Shown piece by piece: positions 35,962 through 44,270 of a stretch of DNA of 64,000 nt; the first letter of the stretch is position 1; every line of letters starts with the position of its first letter. The translations under genes were made by a program, and so were the position numbers. Under the pieces are notes generated by a model. The model searched no databases and was not told the DNA's origin. It saw nothing but the letters and a program-made list of their open reading frames with translations. This stretch comes from Saprospira grandis (GTDB taxonomy: Bacteria > Bacteroidota > Bacteroidia > Chitinophagales > Saprospiraceae): assembly GCF_027594745.1 (NCBI RefSeq), contig NZ_CP110854.1:3055501-3119500 (forward strand). Reading direction: 5' to 3'.

Positions 35962-37290
35962 ATGGAAATTATTATTCCTATCATACTGGCAGTCATTGTC
36001 TTTTCGGTACTCATTCTCTTTATGTCTGCCGGATTGATCTCTGCCCGTAAAAAACTTCTCCCTCAAGGAGATGTCAAGATTAAGGTAAATGGCGAGAAAA
36101 CATTTGAGGCTAAACCCGGCGGAACACTCCTCGGTGTGCTCTCTAGCCAAAGTGTTTTCCTCCCCTCTGCCTGTGGTGGTGGTGGTACCTGTGCCATGTG
36201 CCGCTGTCAAGTAGATAACGGCGGTGGTGATATCCTCCCTACCGAACTTAACCACATTTCTCGTAAAGATGCACAAGATAACTGGCGCTTGGCTTGCCAA
36301 GTGAAGGTCCGCGGCGATATGGAAATCCGTGTCCCCGAAGAAATCTTCGGTATCCAAAAATGGGAGTGTACTGTTGTCTCTAACTATAATGTAGCCTCTT
36401 TTATTAAGGAGTTTGTAGTCCGCCTCCCAGAAGGCGAAGAGATGAACTTCGACCCAGGTGGATATATTCAAATCGATGTGCCCAAAATTACTGTGGATTA
36501 CAAAAATATCGATATTGAAGCCCACCCCGAACACCATGGCGATGACCCCAATAAGTTCCAAGATGAATGGGATACTTACAAACTTTGGGACCTCCAAATG
36601 GTGAACGATGAACCACAGTTCCGCGCTTACTCTATGGCTAACCACCCCGCAGAAGGGAATATCGTAATGCTTAACATCCGTATCGCTACACCTCCTTTCA
36701 AGTTTAAGCAGGTTGATGGCAAACGCGTATGGGACGGCTACCAAGATATTAATCCCGGTGTCTGCTCTTCTTATATCTTTAACCAGAAACCTGGCGATAA
36801 GGTAGTGGTTTCAGGCCCCTACGGTGAGTTCCATATCAAACCCACCAAAAAGGAAATGGTCTACATCGGTGGTGGTGCAGGTATGGCGCCTCTGCGCTCT
36901 CACCTCTTCCACCTCTTCCACACCCTCAAAACAACCGACCGTAAGGTGTCTTTCTGGTATGGTGGACGTACCCGCCGAGAACTTTTCTATATTGAGCAGT
37001 TCCGCGAAATCGAAAAGCAGTTCCCTAACTTCCGCTTCTATGTGGCTCTCGATAACCCCTTGCCCGAAGATAACTGGCAGGTCAAAGAAAATATCGATGC
37101 CGATGGCGATGGCTTCAAAGGTTTTATTATGCCCGTTTGCTACGAGCAATACCTTAAAGACCATCCAGAACCAGAAGAAATTGAGTACTATTTCTGTGGC
37201 CCTCCCATGATGAACAAATCTGTGGTAGATACCCTAGACCGCCTAGGGGTGCCAGAAGAAAATATCTCTTTTGATGACTTTGGTGGCTAA
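35962..37290 (+). CDS. nqrF: Na+-NQR subunit F (NADH dehydrogenase module)
   Basis: Electron entry subunit. N-terminal membrane helix (about 3-25); 2Fe-2S ferredoxin domain with Cys71, Cys77, Cys80 and Cys112; FAD-binding RAYSMANHPAE; and an NADH-binding C-terminal domain (IGGGAGMAPLRSHLFHL, SFWYGGRTRRELFY, YYFCGPPMMNKSV). 442 residues, a little longer than the usual 405-410 because of inserts in the FAD domain (about 170-215). Last gene of the operon; followed by a terminator. Confidence 0.95.
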   Translation: MEIIIPIILAVIVFSVLILFMSAGLISARKKLLPQGDVKIKVNGEKTFEAKPGGTLLGVLSSQSVFLPSACGGGGTCAMCRCQVDNGGGDILPTELNHISRKDAQDNWRLACQVKVRGDMEIRVPEEIFGIQKWECTVVSNYNVASFIKEFVVRLPEGEEMNFDPGGYIQIDVPKITVDYKNIDIEAHPEHHGDDPNKFQDEWDTYKLWDLQMVNDEPQFRAYSMANHPAEGNIVMLNIRIATPPFKFKQVDGKRVWDGYQDINPGVCSSYIFNQKPGDKVVVSGPYGEFHIKPTKKEMVYIGGGAGMAPLRSHLFHLFHTLKTTDRKVSFWYGGRTRRELFYIEQFREIEKQFPNFRFYVALDNPLPEDNWQVKENIDADGDGFKGFIMPVCYEQYLKDHPEPEEIEYYFCGPPMMNKSVVDTLDRLGVPEENISFDDFGG

Positions 37291-37306
37291 TCTTAGCCCT
37301 TTCCAT

Positions 37307-37348
37307 AAAAGCCTCTGTTCTTTACAGGGGCTTTTTTATTTTTTTTAG
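37307..37348 (+). terminator. Terminator of the nqr operon
   Basis: AAAAGCCTCTGT pairs with ACAGGGGCTTTT around five bases, then T-rich to the start of repeat copy 11. Confidence 0.85.
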
Positions 37349-37462
37349 GGGCCTCCCGCCTGCGGCGGGCGCTACGTTTCGCAGCTCGCAGGTCTGCTCG
37401 GCCCTGCGGCAGCTCCGCTGCCTAGGTCTGGCCTAACGGCCACTGCTCCACATCGCTAGGCC
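37348..37462 (+). repeat. Structured intergenic repeat, copy 11
   Basis: Plus orientation, ends GGCCT/AGGCC, inner pair GCAG/CTGC, hairpins CCCGCCTGCGGCGGG, GCGGCAGCTCCGCTGC and GGCCTAACGGCC. Confidence 0.87.
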
Positions 37463-37576
37463 AATTCACCACCCAGCCCACTCAAATTTTGGATAAAATT
37501 AAGTTTTGAAGCCTTGTGGCTTCCCCTTTTTTTTATAGCTTAGACGCTATTCAATAAACTCATCTAAAAATATTAT

Positions 37577-38851
37577 ATGGCTTCTATTATAGCAGCAGCA
37601 CTCAAAAGCTGGTTGCCCGTTCAGCAAAATAGCGACTTCCCTATCCAGAACTTGCCTTTTGGGGTCTTCAAAACCACTCAGTCTGAAGCCCGTATGGCTA
37701 CAATTATCGGAGATACCGTTATCGACCTACAACAACTAGCCAAATTAGGCCTCTTCGATGATATGGACCTCGATAAAACTGTCTTTAGCCAGCGCTATAT
37801 CAACGATTTTATGGCCCTCGGAAAAGCCAAAACCTCGGCCTTCCGCCTCCGCCTAGCCGAAATCTTTGCCCAAGATAATCAAGCCATGGCCCAACATGCC
37901 GAACTCCGCGCCCGGGCCCTCTTTCCTCTCGATAAAGTAGAGTTGCTCCTGCCAGTCAAAGTAGGCGATTATACCGATTTCTATTCTTCTATCGAACACG
38001 CTACTAACGTAGGGACCATGTTCCGCGATCCCGATAATGCCCTGCTCCCCAACTGGCGCCACCTGCCCGTAGGCTACCATGGCCGCGCTTCTTCTATTGT
38101 GGTCTCTGGTACAGCTATTCACCGCCCCAAAGGCCAACAAAAACCCAATGAAGGAAATCCCGTTTTTGGCCCTTCTAAATTACTCGATTTTGAGCTGGAA
38201 ATGGCTTTCGTTATCGGTAAAGAAAATCCCCTAGGCAAAAGAGTAAGCACCGCCCAAGCCGAGGACTATATCTTTGGCCTCCTCCTCTTTAATGACTGGT
38301 CCGCCCGAGATATCCAAAAATGGGAGTATGTGCCCCTAGGCCCCTTCTTGGCCAAAAGCTTCGCTTCTACCGTTTCGCCTTGGGTCGTTACCCTAGACGC
38401 CTTCGAAGATATGCGCGTAGAAGGACCAGAACAAGATCCAGAAGTACTTCCTTACCTCCAATATGAAGGCAAGAAAAACTATAATATTGAGCTAGAAGTT
38501 AACCTCAAAACAGCAAGCGGAGCAGAGAAAACTATCTGCCAATCTAACTTTAAGTACATGTACTGGAATATGGCCCAGCAATTGGCCCACCATACCGTAA
38601 ATGGCTGTAATGTTCAAGTTGGCGACCTCTGCGCCTCCGGTACAATCTCAGGCAAAGAACCCTCTAGCTATGGCTCTATGCTCGAGCTAAGCTGGAGAGG
38701 TACCCGCCCCATCGATATGCCCGATGGCAGCCAACGCAAGTTCCTCCAAGATGGCGATGAACTCAGCCTCTCTGGCTATGGCTACAATGCCGAAGGGATC
38801 CGCATCGGCTTTGGCCCCTGCACAGGCAAAATTTTACCCGCTCTAGATTAA
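37577..38851 (+). CDS. fahA: Fumarylacetoacetase
   Basis: Last step of tyrosine/phenylalanine breakdown: fumarylacetoacetate to fumarate and acetoacetate. 424 residues, as in animal and bacterial FAH. N-terminal SH3-like domain (FPIQNLPFGVFKT), catalytic region DYTDFYSSIEHATNVG, RDPDNALLPNWRHLPVGYHG (catalytic His in YHGR), metal ligands in LDFELEMAFVIG and LLFNDWSARDIQKWEY, and KSFASTVSPWVV. Monocistronic with a strong terminator. No other tyrosine catabolism gene is in the window. Confidence 0.94.
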   Translation: MASIIAAALKSWLPVQQNSDFPIQNLPFGVFKTTQSEARMATIIGDTVIDLQQLAKLGLFDDMDLDKTVFSQRYINDFMALGKAKTSAFRLRLAEIFAQDNQAMAQHAELRARALFPLDKVELLLPVKVGDYTDFYSSIEHATNVGTMFRDPDNALLPNWRHLPVGYHGRASSIVVSGTAIHRPKGQQKPNEGNPVFGPSKLLDFELEMAFVIGKENPLGKRVSTAQAEDYIFGLLLFNDWSARDIQKWEYVPLGPFLAKSFASTVSPWVVTLDAFEDMRVEGPEQDPEVLPYLQYEGKKNYNIELEVNLKTASGAEKTICQSNFKYMYWNMAQQLAHHTVNGCNVQVGDLCASGTISGKEPSSYGSMLELSWRGTRPIDMPDGSQRKFLQDGDELSLSGYGYNAEGIRIGFGPCTGKILPALD

Positions 38852-38870
38852 GCGATTGGCCCAATAGACA

Positions 38871-38907
38871 AGAGCGCAGTACCCAAAGGGTACTGCGCTC
38901 TTTTTTT
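38871..38907 (+). terminator. Terminator of fahA
   Basis: AGAGCGCAGTACCC pairs perfectly with GGGTACTGCGCTCT around AAA, then seven T residues. Confidence 0.95.
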
Positions 38908-38936
38908 GTCCTTTAGGGCGCTGACCATAATAAACA

Positions 38937-39578
38937 TTAAAACAAACGCATGGCCGTAAACATAAACCCATAAGTAGGTAGGTCATTGGTCGTGCTGCCA
39001 TCAAATGCACCTCCCATATAACGAGCCTCTACACCCAATTGCATTTTTTCCGTCTGCCAACGATGACCTACAGAAATAATAGGACGATAGCCCTGAGGAA
39101 AGAAAACTCCACCAACCTCAGATTCAAACCAGTTTCTAATGTTCAGAAATAAGAAGTTGTTGGCCGTCTCTTTTCGATTGCTATACTCCCAGTATAAGTT
39201 GAGGTCCGCCTCAGGCTGAAAAGGCGTTAAGTCACTGGTCGAATAAGAGTTGAATTGGGCCGTTAGCCGAGGAGAGATACTACAACCCGGCCGCCAACCC
39301 TTGGGCTTCCAAAGTCCATACAAAAAACCAATATCAGCCATGAAAACACCACCCAATAAAGAACTGACATTGGTGCCGGCATAAAAGGTCGTGTACTTAG
39401 ATAATCCATGGGCCACTTGCATGTTGATAATGGGGGCCGCTTCTCCAGCTGTAGTAAATAAACAGACATCGGCCCCAAAGGCCGTTTTCTTCTTTTCTAA
39501 AGGCCGAACCACTCGGCTAGAGGTACAAGAGGTAAATAAAAAGAGGACCAAAAGGGAGAGTAGGAAAGGGAATTTCAT
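38937..39578 (-). CDS. Outer-membrane lipoprotein, beta-barrel-like, unknown
   Basis: 213 residues with a lipoprotein signal (FLFTSC, Cys18). The mature part alternates hydrophobic and polar residues and has Gly/aromatic-rich strands (YAGTNVSSLLGGVFMADIGF, WRPGCSISPRLTAQFN, YRPIISVGHRW) ending in a C-terminal Phe (AMRLF), as in small outer-membrane barrels. I do not recognise a named family. It is transcribed alone, between the fahA terminator and a bidirectional terminator. Confidence 0.65.
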   Translation of the reverse strand: MKFPFLLSLLVLFLFTSCTSSRVVRPLEKKKTAFGADVCLFTTAGEAAPIINMQVAHGLSKYTTFYAGTNVSSLLGGVFMADIGFLYGLWKPKGWRPGCSISPRLTAQFNSYSTSDLTPFQPEADLNLYWEYSNRKETANNFLFLNIRNWFESEVGGVFFPQGYRPIISVGHRWQTEKMQLGVEARYMGGAFDGSTTNDLPTYGFMFTAMRLF

Positions 39579-39613
39579 CAGAAGGGGATTAAATTATTTA
39601 ATACCCTAAAGAT

Positions 39614-39648
39614 AAAAAAAGCTAATAGATAAGGTCTATTAGCTTTTT
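39614..39648. terminator. Terminator hairpin of the rRNA methyltransferase gene
   Basis: AAAAAGCTAATAGA pairs with TCTATTAGCTTTTT around five bases. T runs occur on both strands. Its genes run minus on both sides, so it ends the methyltransferase transcript. Confidence 0.82.
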
Positions 39649-39654
39649 CTAAAA

Positions 39655-40854
39655 TTATTCTACATGCAAAAGTAATCCTTTGAGATAACTCCCTTCTGGA
39701 TGAAACATGCTCACAGGATGATCGGCCGGCTGACTCAAGCGACGCAGTACCCGCACTTGTCGACCCGCCTCAATGGCCGCAGAGGTAATCGTATTGTAAA
39801 ACAGTTGCTCATCTACCACCTGAGAACAAGAGAAGGTAAATAGTAAACCTCCTGGGGCCACTTTCTTAAAGCCTTCAATATTCAATCGCTTATATCCCTG
39901 TACCGCTTTATGCCGCTTTTTCAGGCTTTTGGCATAGGCCGGTGGGTCAAGGACCATCACCTCGTATTTTTCTTCCGATTGCTGCAAAAATTTGAGCACA
40001 TCTTGGGTGTACGCTCTATGCATTTCCCCCTCTAGACCATTAATTGCCACATTTTTGTTGAGCAAATCAATCGCTTTGGCCGATACATCTACAGAGTCTA
40101 CCCGCTTGGCTCCCGCTTTTAAGGCATAAATCGAAAAACCACCCGAATAGCAAAAGGCGTTCAGTACAGTTTTCCCCTGAGCATAACGCCCCAAAAGCGC
40201 ACGGTTTTCTCTTTGGTCCAAGAAAAAGCCCGTTTTCTGGCCCGTAATCCAGTTGACCTCAAACTTATGGCCGTTTTCTAGTACTTCAGCCAATCCACTT
40301 TCTCTTTCGCCATAAAGCAAACCATCTTCCAACTCTTGGGCATAAAGGGCCGGCAAACTTGCCTTACTTTTATCATAAACCGCCTGTAGCTTATCGCCCA
40401 AACAACGCTTGAGCGCCTCCACAATTTCATTGCGGCAGCGGTGCATCCCAATAGAATGCGCCTGAAAAACAGCCGTTCCCGCATAAAAGTCAATAATTAA
40501 ACCCGGCAATCCATCTCCCTCGCCATGCAATAAGCGAAAACAGTTGGTCTCAGGGTCTTGGTCCAACCCCTCTATTTGCCGAACTTTCCAAGCCCGATTA
40601 AACTTTTGAGCCCAAAAATCAGCATCGGGCGCCAAGGGCTCATAACTAAATACCCGCACGGCAATGCTGCCATGATGATAGTGCCCAATGGCCAAAAATT
40701 CCCCATTGCTGCGGTGCAAGCTCACAATATCGCCATCTTCTACCTGCCCCTCAATGCGCTTGATGGCCCCAGAAAATAACCAAGGATGCTTGCGCAAAAT
40801 GGCGCTCTCTTTTCCCGGCTTGATAAATACTTTCGGATAATATAATTTGTTCAT
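39655..40854 (-). CDS. RlmI-like class I SAM-dependent rRNA large-subunit methyltransferase
   Basis: 399 residues from ATG 40854 (an upstream TTG is rejected). N-terminal PUA domain (RKHPWLFSGAIKRIEGQ), an EEHEA-like linker domain, and a Rossmann methyltransferase core with NAFCYSGGFSIYALKAGA (SAM site), DVSAKAIDLLNKN, VLDPPAYAKS (catalytic motif) and FTFSCSQVVDEQLF. Members of COG1092 methylate C5 of a cytosine in 23S rRNA (C1962 in E. coli). The exact target here is not shown by sequence. Confidence 0.9.
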   Translation of the reverse strand: MNKLYYPKVFIKPGKESAILRKHPWLFSGAIKRIEGQVEDGDIVSLHRSNGEFLAIGHYHHGSIAVRVFSYEPLAPDADFWAQKFNRAWKVRQIEGLDQDPETNCFRLLHGEGDGLPGLIIDFYAGTAVFQAHSIGMHRCRNEIVEALKRCLGDKLQAVYDKSKASLPALYAQELEDGLLYGERESGLAEVLENGHKFEVNWITGQKTGFFLDQRENRALLGRYAQGKTVLNAFCYSGGFSIYALKAGAKRVDSVDVSAKAIDLLNKNVAINGLEGEMHRAYTQDVLKFLQQSEEKYEVMVLDPPAYAKSLKKRHKAVQGYKRLNIEGFKKVAPGGLLFTFSCSQVVDEQLFYNTITSAAIEAGRQVRVLRRLSQPADHPVSMFHPEGSYLKGLLLHVE

Positions 40855-40894
40855 TAGTTGTTTGTTGCTGTTCTGTTTCAAAGACTGTTTTTTT

Positions 40895-41012
40895 GGGGCT
40901 GCCCCGCCCTGCGGGCGGGTCGGGCTGTTTCGCAGCTCGCTATTCGCTCGGCCCTGCGCCGCCTTTGGCGGCTGGGTCTGGCCTAACGGCCACTGCTGTC
41001 CATCCCTCAGCC
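40895..41012 (+). repeat. Structured intergenic repeat, copy 12
   Basis: Plus orientation, ends GGCTG/CAGCC, inner pair GCAG/CTGC, hairpins CCGCCCTGCGGGCGG, CGCCGCCTTTGGCGGC and GGCCTAACGGCC. Short palindromes (GGCGGCTAAAGCCG, GGCCTAAAGGC) continue to about 41065. Confidence 0.88.
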
Positions 41013-41084
41013 AAAAGAAAGGCGGCTAAAGCCGATCAGCGCCTTGGCCTAAAGGCAAAGGCCCAAAAATAGGCTTTTTAACGG

Positions 41085-41738
41085 CTATTGGCTAATCTCA
41101 CGATCTATATTTTCTCTGGCCTGCTCCTCATATTGTTTCCTAAAGACCGCAGAGTAGTAAATTTGAGGACGATCCAGAAAGCTTTTCATGGCTTTTCGTC
41201 TGCCCTGCTTATAAAATAGGAAGTTGTACCAATTGACGTATTCTTTCTGCACAGCTTGGGCGTATTCTTCATAAATGGACCAGCTTTGGCCCAATATGGC
41301 CAAGTCAAAATCTAAAAATAAACGACAGTCGGGCTCATCGAGCAAAGGCGCATGCTTTTCTGTACTCAATATATATTGTTCGAGCTGTTTGCATTTTTCG
41401 GCCCCCAAGGGTTTGCGCAGCTGCTGCCGAGCAAATTGGGCCGAGAGCCGCTCATTGTCTTTAGACTTGGGGTTGTACTCGACATCATGAAAAAAAATGG
41501 CCATTTGGACCAAGGCTTTATCTTCTAGCTGGGCCTCCCACTGATCGGCCAGTTGTAGCAGATTGTACAAATGAGAAAGGTTGTGGTAATGCCGACCCCA
41601 ATCGGCATAGGCCGCATAGAGCAAATCCCAGATGTCTTCTTGTTGCTTGGGCTTTATCGAATAAGCGCCAGCAGCCTCTTGCCATTTCTCTACTAAGTAG
41701 GCCTTTTGTTCTTCTTCTAAATATGGACTAATAATCAT
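41085..41738 (-). CDS. HD-superfamily predicted metal-dependent phosphohydrolase
   Basis: 217 residues from ATG 41738; the longer open frame upstream is translated repeat sequence and is excluded. It matches the COG4339-type family: WGRHYHNLSHLYNLLQL (first metal His), MAIFFHDVEYNPKSKDNERLSAQFA (HD pair) and LFLDFDLAILGQSW (last Asp). Cytoplasmic. Substrate unknown; the related proteins are predicted nucleotide or phosphoester hydrolases. Repeat copies lie on both sides. Confidence 0.82.
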   Translation of the reverse strand: MIISPYLEEEQKAYLVEKWQEAAGAYSIKPKQQEDIWDLLYAAYADWGRHYHNLSHLYNLLQLADQWEAQLEDKALVQMAIFFHDVEYNPKSKDNERLSAQFARQQLRKPLGAEKCKQLEQYILSTEKHAPLLDEPDCRLFLDFDLAILGQSWSIYEEYAQAVQKEYVNWYNFLFYKQGRRKAMKSFLDRPQIYYSAVFRKQYEEQARENIDREISQ

Positions 41739-41797
41739 ATTGTATGGTTTTGCGGCTAGCTTGGGCGGCCTAGCCGCCCCTGGCCAAAGGCCAGAAC

Positions 41798-41915
41798 GGC
41801 TGAGCGCTGCGCAGGGGTGGCCGAAGGCCAGACCCAGGCGGCAAAGCCGCCGCAGGGCCGAGCAGACCTGCGAGCCCCGAAGCATAGCGACCCGCCCGCA
41901 GGGCGGGACTGCCCC
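41798..41915 (-). repeat. Structured intergenic repeat, copy 13 (the one with an end mismatch)
   Basis: Minus orientation. Inner pair GGGG/CCCC is kept. The ends read GGCAG and CAGCC, leaving one A-A mismatch, the only full copy whose end stem is imperfect. Outer palindromes GGCGGCCTAGCCGCC and GGCCAAAGGCC extend it to about 41763. Confidence 0.83.
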
Positions 41916-41921
41916 AAAAAA

Positions 41922-43160
41922 TTATTCATATACCTTGGCTTGTGCAGCCCTTACTCGGTCATTGTAAATATAGTTTTCTTGGGCCAATACCTCGACATAG
42001 GGGCGCATTTTTAGAATCAAACTGGCTTCTCCCATCTGCTCAAGCAAGTTTTTATAGGCCAACTGAAAATCATCCTCCAAACGCTTAGGCTGGCCCGCAA
42101 AAGCCGGGCGGTTGGCGCTGCCCTGCAATAAGGCCCGCAAATAAAGGCTTTTTTGCTCCTCAATCCAGTCCTTGAGCTCGTAATTGGGCAAACGCAATAA
42201 GAATTTATCCCAGCTAATTAAACGTGCCGCCAACTCCGTAATGGGCCGAATAATTTCCCCATCCTTTAGCACCGGCTCCTCGATGTCTTGGGCGTAAAGG
42301 TCCAGAAAAATACGCCCATTGGCCGGGGCAATGCGATAGACCCGCCGCTGAAATTTATCAATGTTCGGGACCAGCAATAGCTCGCCCTTGGGCCCCAAGG
42401 CAAAGGCCAAATACAATTGATCGAGCTCTCGCAAACTGGCATTTTGTTGCATATCTACAGAGCCATAGCGCTTGAGCTCGGCCAAATGGGCCTGAAATTT
42501 ACTGCTGGGTAAACGGTCTACCCAATAGCTATGCACTTGCTGCTGAAAAGCAATCAGCTTGGCCAAAGCCCAGTCTGAAGCCGCCGCTTTGCGGTTGGGA
42601 AACATCCCCTCATAGTATTGTATAGCCTCCTCTAAGGCTAACTTGTTTTGTATCGATATCTTTTTAAGCAGCTCCCCAAAACGATTCATCTGGGCCTGCT
42701 CCATAGGGTCAATTTCCTCCTTTTTGCTCAAGGGAATAGGGGTTTCACTCTCCTTGATGCTCTGAAAACGAAGGCTCTCTCGCTCTCCCAAAAATTTGAT
42801 GCAGCCCCCATAGACCCAACCCTCATTGCCATTGCCGCTGCGCACCTTATACCAATGCTCATAGCGATCCTCTCCACCCATTTCTACTAGGGTCGTAAAG
42901 TTGGTGCTGTCGTTGAGGTACTCCACTACACTCTCTAAGGCCAAACGCTCTAAAACAGCCCCCTCCAAATCAGGGGTAGAACGCAGCCGAAGGTTGGGAA
43001 TACTGACTTCTACAAACTGTGGTAATGGGCTGGTTTTGCTGTTTTTGGCCGCCAAACGCTGCTCGGGCCCCTGTGGCTGCTTCTTGGGCACTTCCTCGCT
43101 ACAAGCAGGCAAGAGTAAAAAAACAAAACTACCAATTAAAAGCTGTCGAAAGGGTCGCAT
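41922..43160 (-). CDS. Lipoprotein with an SH3-like domain
   Basis: 412 residues. Lipoprotein signal (FVFLLLPAC, Cys20), a low-complexity linker, then an SH3b-like domain at about 50-125 (SIPNLRLRSTPDLEGAVL, WYKVRSGNGNEGWVYGGCIKFLG). The C-terminal 270 residues are helical and not recognised. Bacterial SH3 domains often bind peptidoglycan or partner proteins in the periplasm. It is encoded 36 bases before the SDR gene region but starts on its own; neighbours give no functional hint. Confidence 0.7.
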   Translation of the reverse strand: MRPFRQLLIGSFVFLLLPACSEEVPKKQPQGPEQRLAAKNSKTSPLPQFVEVSIPNLRLRSTPDLEGAVLERLALESVVEYLNDSTNFTTLVEMGGEDRYEHWYKVRSGNGNEGWVYGGCIKFLGERESLRFQSIKESETPIPLSKKEEIDPMEQAQMNRFGELLKKISIQNKLALEEAIQYYEGMFPNRKAAASDWALAKLIAFQQQVHSYWVDRLPSSKFQAHLAELKRYGSVDMQQNASLRELDQLYLAFALGPKGELLLVPNIDKFQRRVYRIAPANGRIFLDLYAQDIEEPVLKDGEIIRPITELAARLISWDKFLLRLPNYELKDWIEEQKSLYLRALLQGSANRPAFAGQPKRLEDDFQLAYKNLLEQMGEASLILKMRPYVEVLAQENYIYNDRVRAAQAKVYE

Positions 43161-43196
43161 AGGGAATAAACTAACGTGAGAAAAATAAGTTGGACC

Positions 43197-44099
43197 TTAA
43201 CCTTTGGCGGCAATCTCTTCTAGCTGAGCGGCCAAACTTAAGGGACTGTAGTTGAGGTATTGGGCGGCATAAAGACTTTGCATACTGAGGTCTTCAGGGC
43301 GAGCAGGCTGTATATCGGCCAAACTAGCCGCCAAAATTTTATGCGCATCAAGACCAAAACAATGGGCCATTTTTTGGGCCAATTCTAAACGAGATAGCCG
43401 CTCTGGCCCAGGAAAATGCCAAATTCTAGGCAATTTCTCTTCCGTATTATAATAAATTAAAGCCAAAAGTTGCTGCAAATAACGCGCAGCCTCATAAGCC
43501 GATAATGGCGTTCGGTATTCATCACTAAAAGCCGCCAGTTGCTCCCCTTCCTGATCCGCCAATTGGGCCAACCAACGCCCAAAAAAATGCTTGCTGTAAG
43601 CCGGACCAATGCCCAGCAATAAGGGCAAGCGACAAATATACGCATTGGGGTAATCCGCCAATAAAGCTTCTTCTACCGCCAATTTCTGACTACCATACTG
43701 CAAGAGCGGATAAGCAAAACTTTCCTCATCATAAGGCGCCGAATGCCCATTGAATACCATGTCCGAGGAGACAAACAAAAAGGGAATCCCCTTGGACTTG
43801 GCATAATCCGCTAAGGTCAAACTCGCATATACATTTACATGATAGGAGAGGGCCGGATGCTCCTCGCAAAAGCTAGTGTTGGCAATAGCCGCAGCATGAA
43901 TAATGGCATCAGGAGCCAAACGATCCAACAGTTCCCGTACTTCCTGATCTCGCAATAAGTTGATGCGCTCCCAAGACCAAGGCGCCCCCTCAAATTGCTG
44001 CCGATAATATAAACCTACAGCCTCTCCACCCAATTGCCAGCTTTGGGCCAAATGCCAACCCAAAAAACCCGAGGCGCCCGTCAAAATAATTTTTTTCAC
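43197..44099 (-). CDS. SDR / RmlD-like NAD(P)-dependent sugar reductase or epimerase
   Basis: 300 residues, starting at GTG 44099 so that the nucleotide site opens the protein (VKKIILTGASGFLGWHLA). A TTG 14 codons upstream is less likely. DAIIHAAAIANTSFCEEHP, FVSSDMVFNGHSAPYDEES and the YGSQKLAVEEALL catalytic Tyr/Lys pair follow the dTDP-4-dehydrorhamnose reductase (RmlD) pattern. No rhamnose genes lie nearby, so the substrate is open. Divergent from hmuU. Confidence 0.82.
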   Translation of the reverse strand: MKKIILTGASGFLGWHLAQSWQLGGEAVGLYYRQQFEGAPWSWERINLLRDQEVRELLDRLAPDAIIHAAAIANTSFCEEHPALSYHVNVYASLTLADYAKSKGIPFLFVSSDMVFNGHSAPYDEESFAYPLLQYGSQKLAVEEALLADYPNAYICRLPLLLGIGPAYSKHFFGRWLAQLADQEGEQLAAFSDEYRTPLSAYEAARYLQQLLALIYYNTEEKLPRIWHFPGPERLSRLELAQKMAHCFGLDAHKILAASLADIQPARPEDLSMQSLYAAQYLNYSPLSLAAQLEEIAAKG

Positions 44100-44195
44100 A
44101 ATCCAATTCGTTCGGTGAATCGCTAATCTAAGGAATATCAAACAGCCTTCATATTTAGTAGCCCAAATCTTTTAAGGCCGCTTAATTAAAATAAG

Positions 44196-44263
44196 TCTAA
44201 ATAAGTTTTGTCTTTTGCTAAATAGGGCCTATACTTGCACTATTAGTAATTGATCTAAATAAG
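44196..44263 (+). promoter_or_regulatory. Promoter of the heme operon flanked by two Fur-like half sites
   Basis: -33 TTTG (44207-44210), 19-base spacer, -7 TATACTTG (44230-44237), 33 bases before the hmuU ATG. TCTAAATAAG occurs at 44196-44205 and 44254-44263, one on each side; TCTAAATAA is also the right half of the dyad at the fur gene. The left halves match that dyad only partly (5 of 7 and 4 of 7). Confidence 0.6.
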
Positions 44264-44270
44264 AATAGTG

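Noticed and set aside
41739..41885. Upstream extension of the HD hydrolase
   Set aside because: The 49 residues are translated repeat copy 13; ATG 41738 matches the family start.
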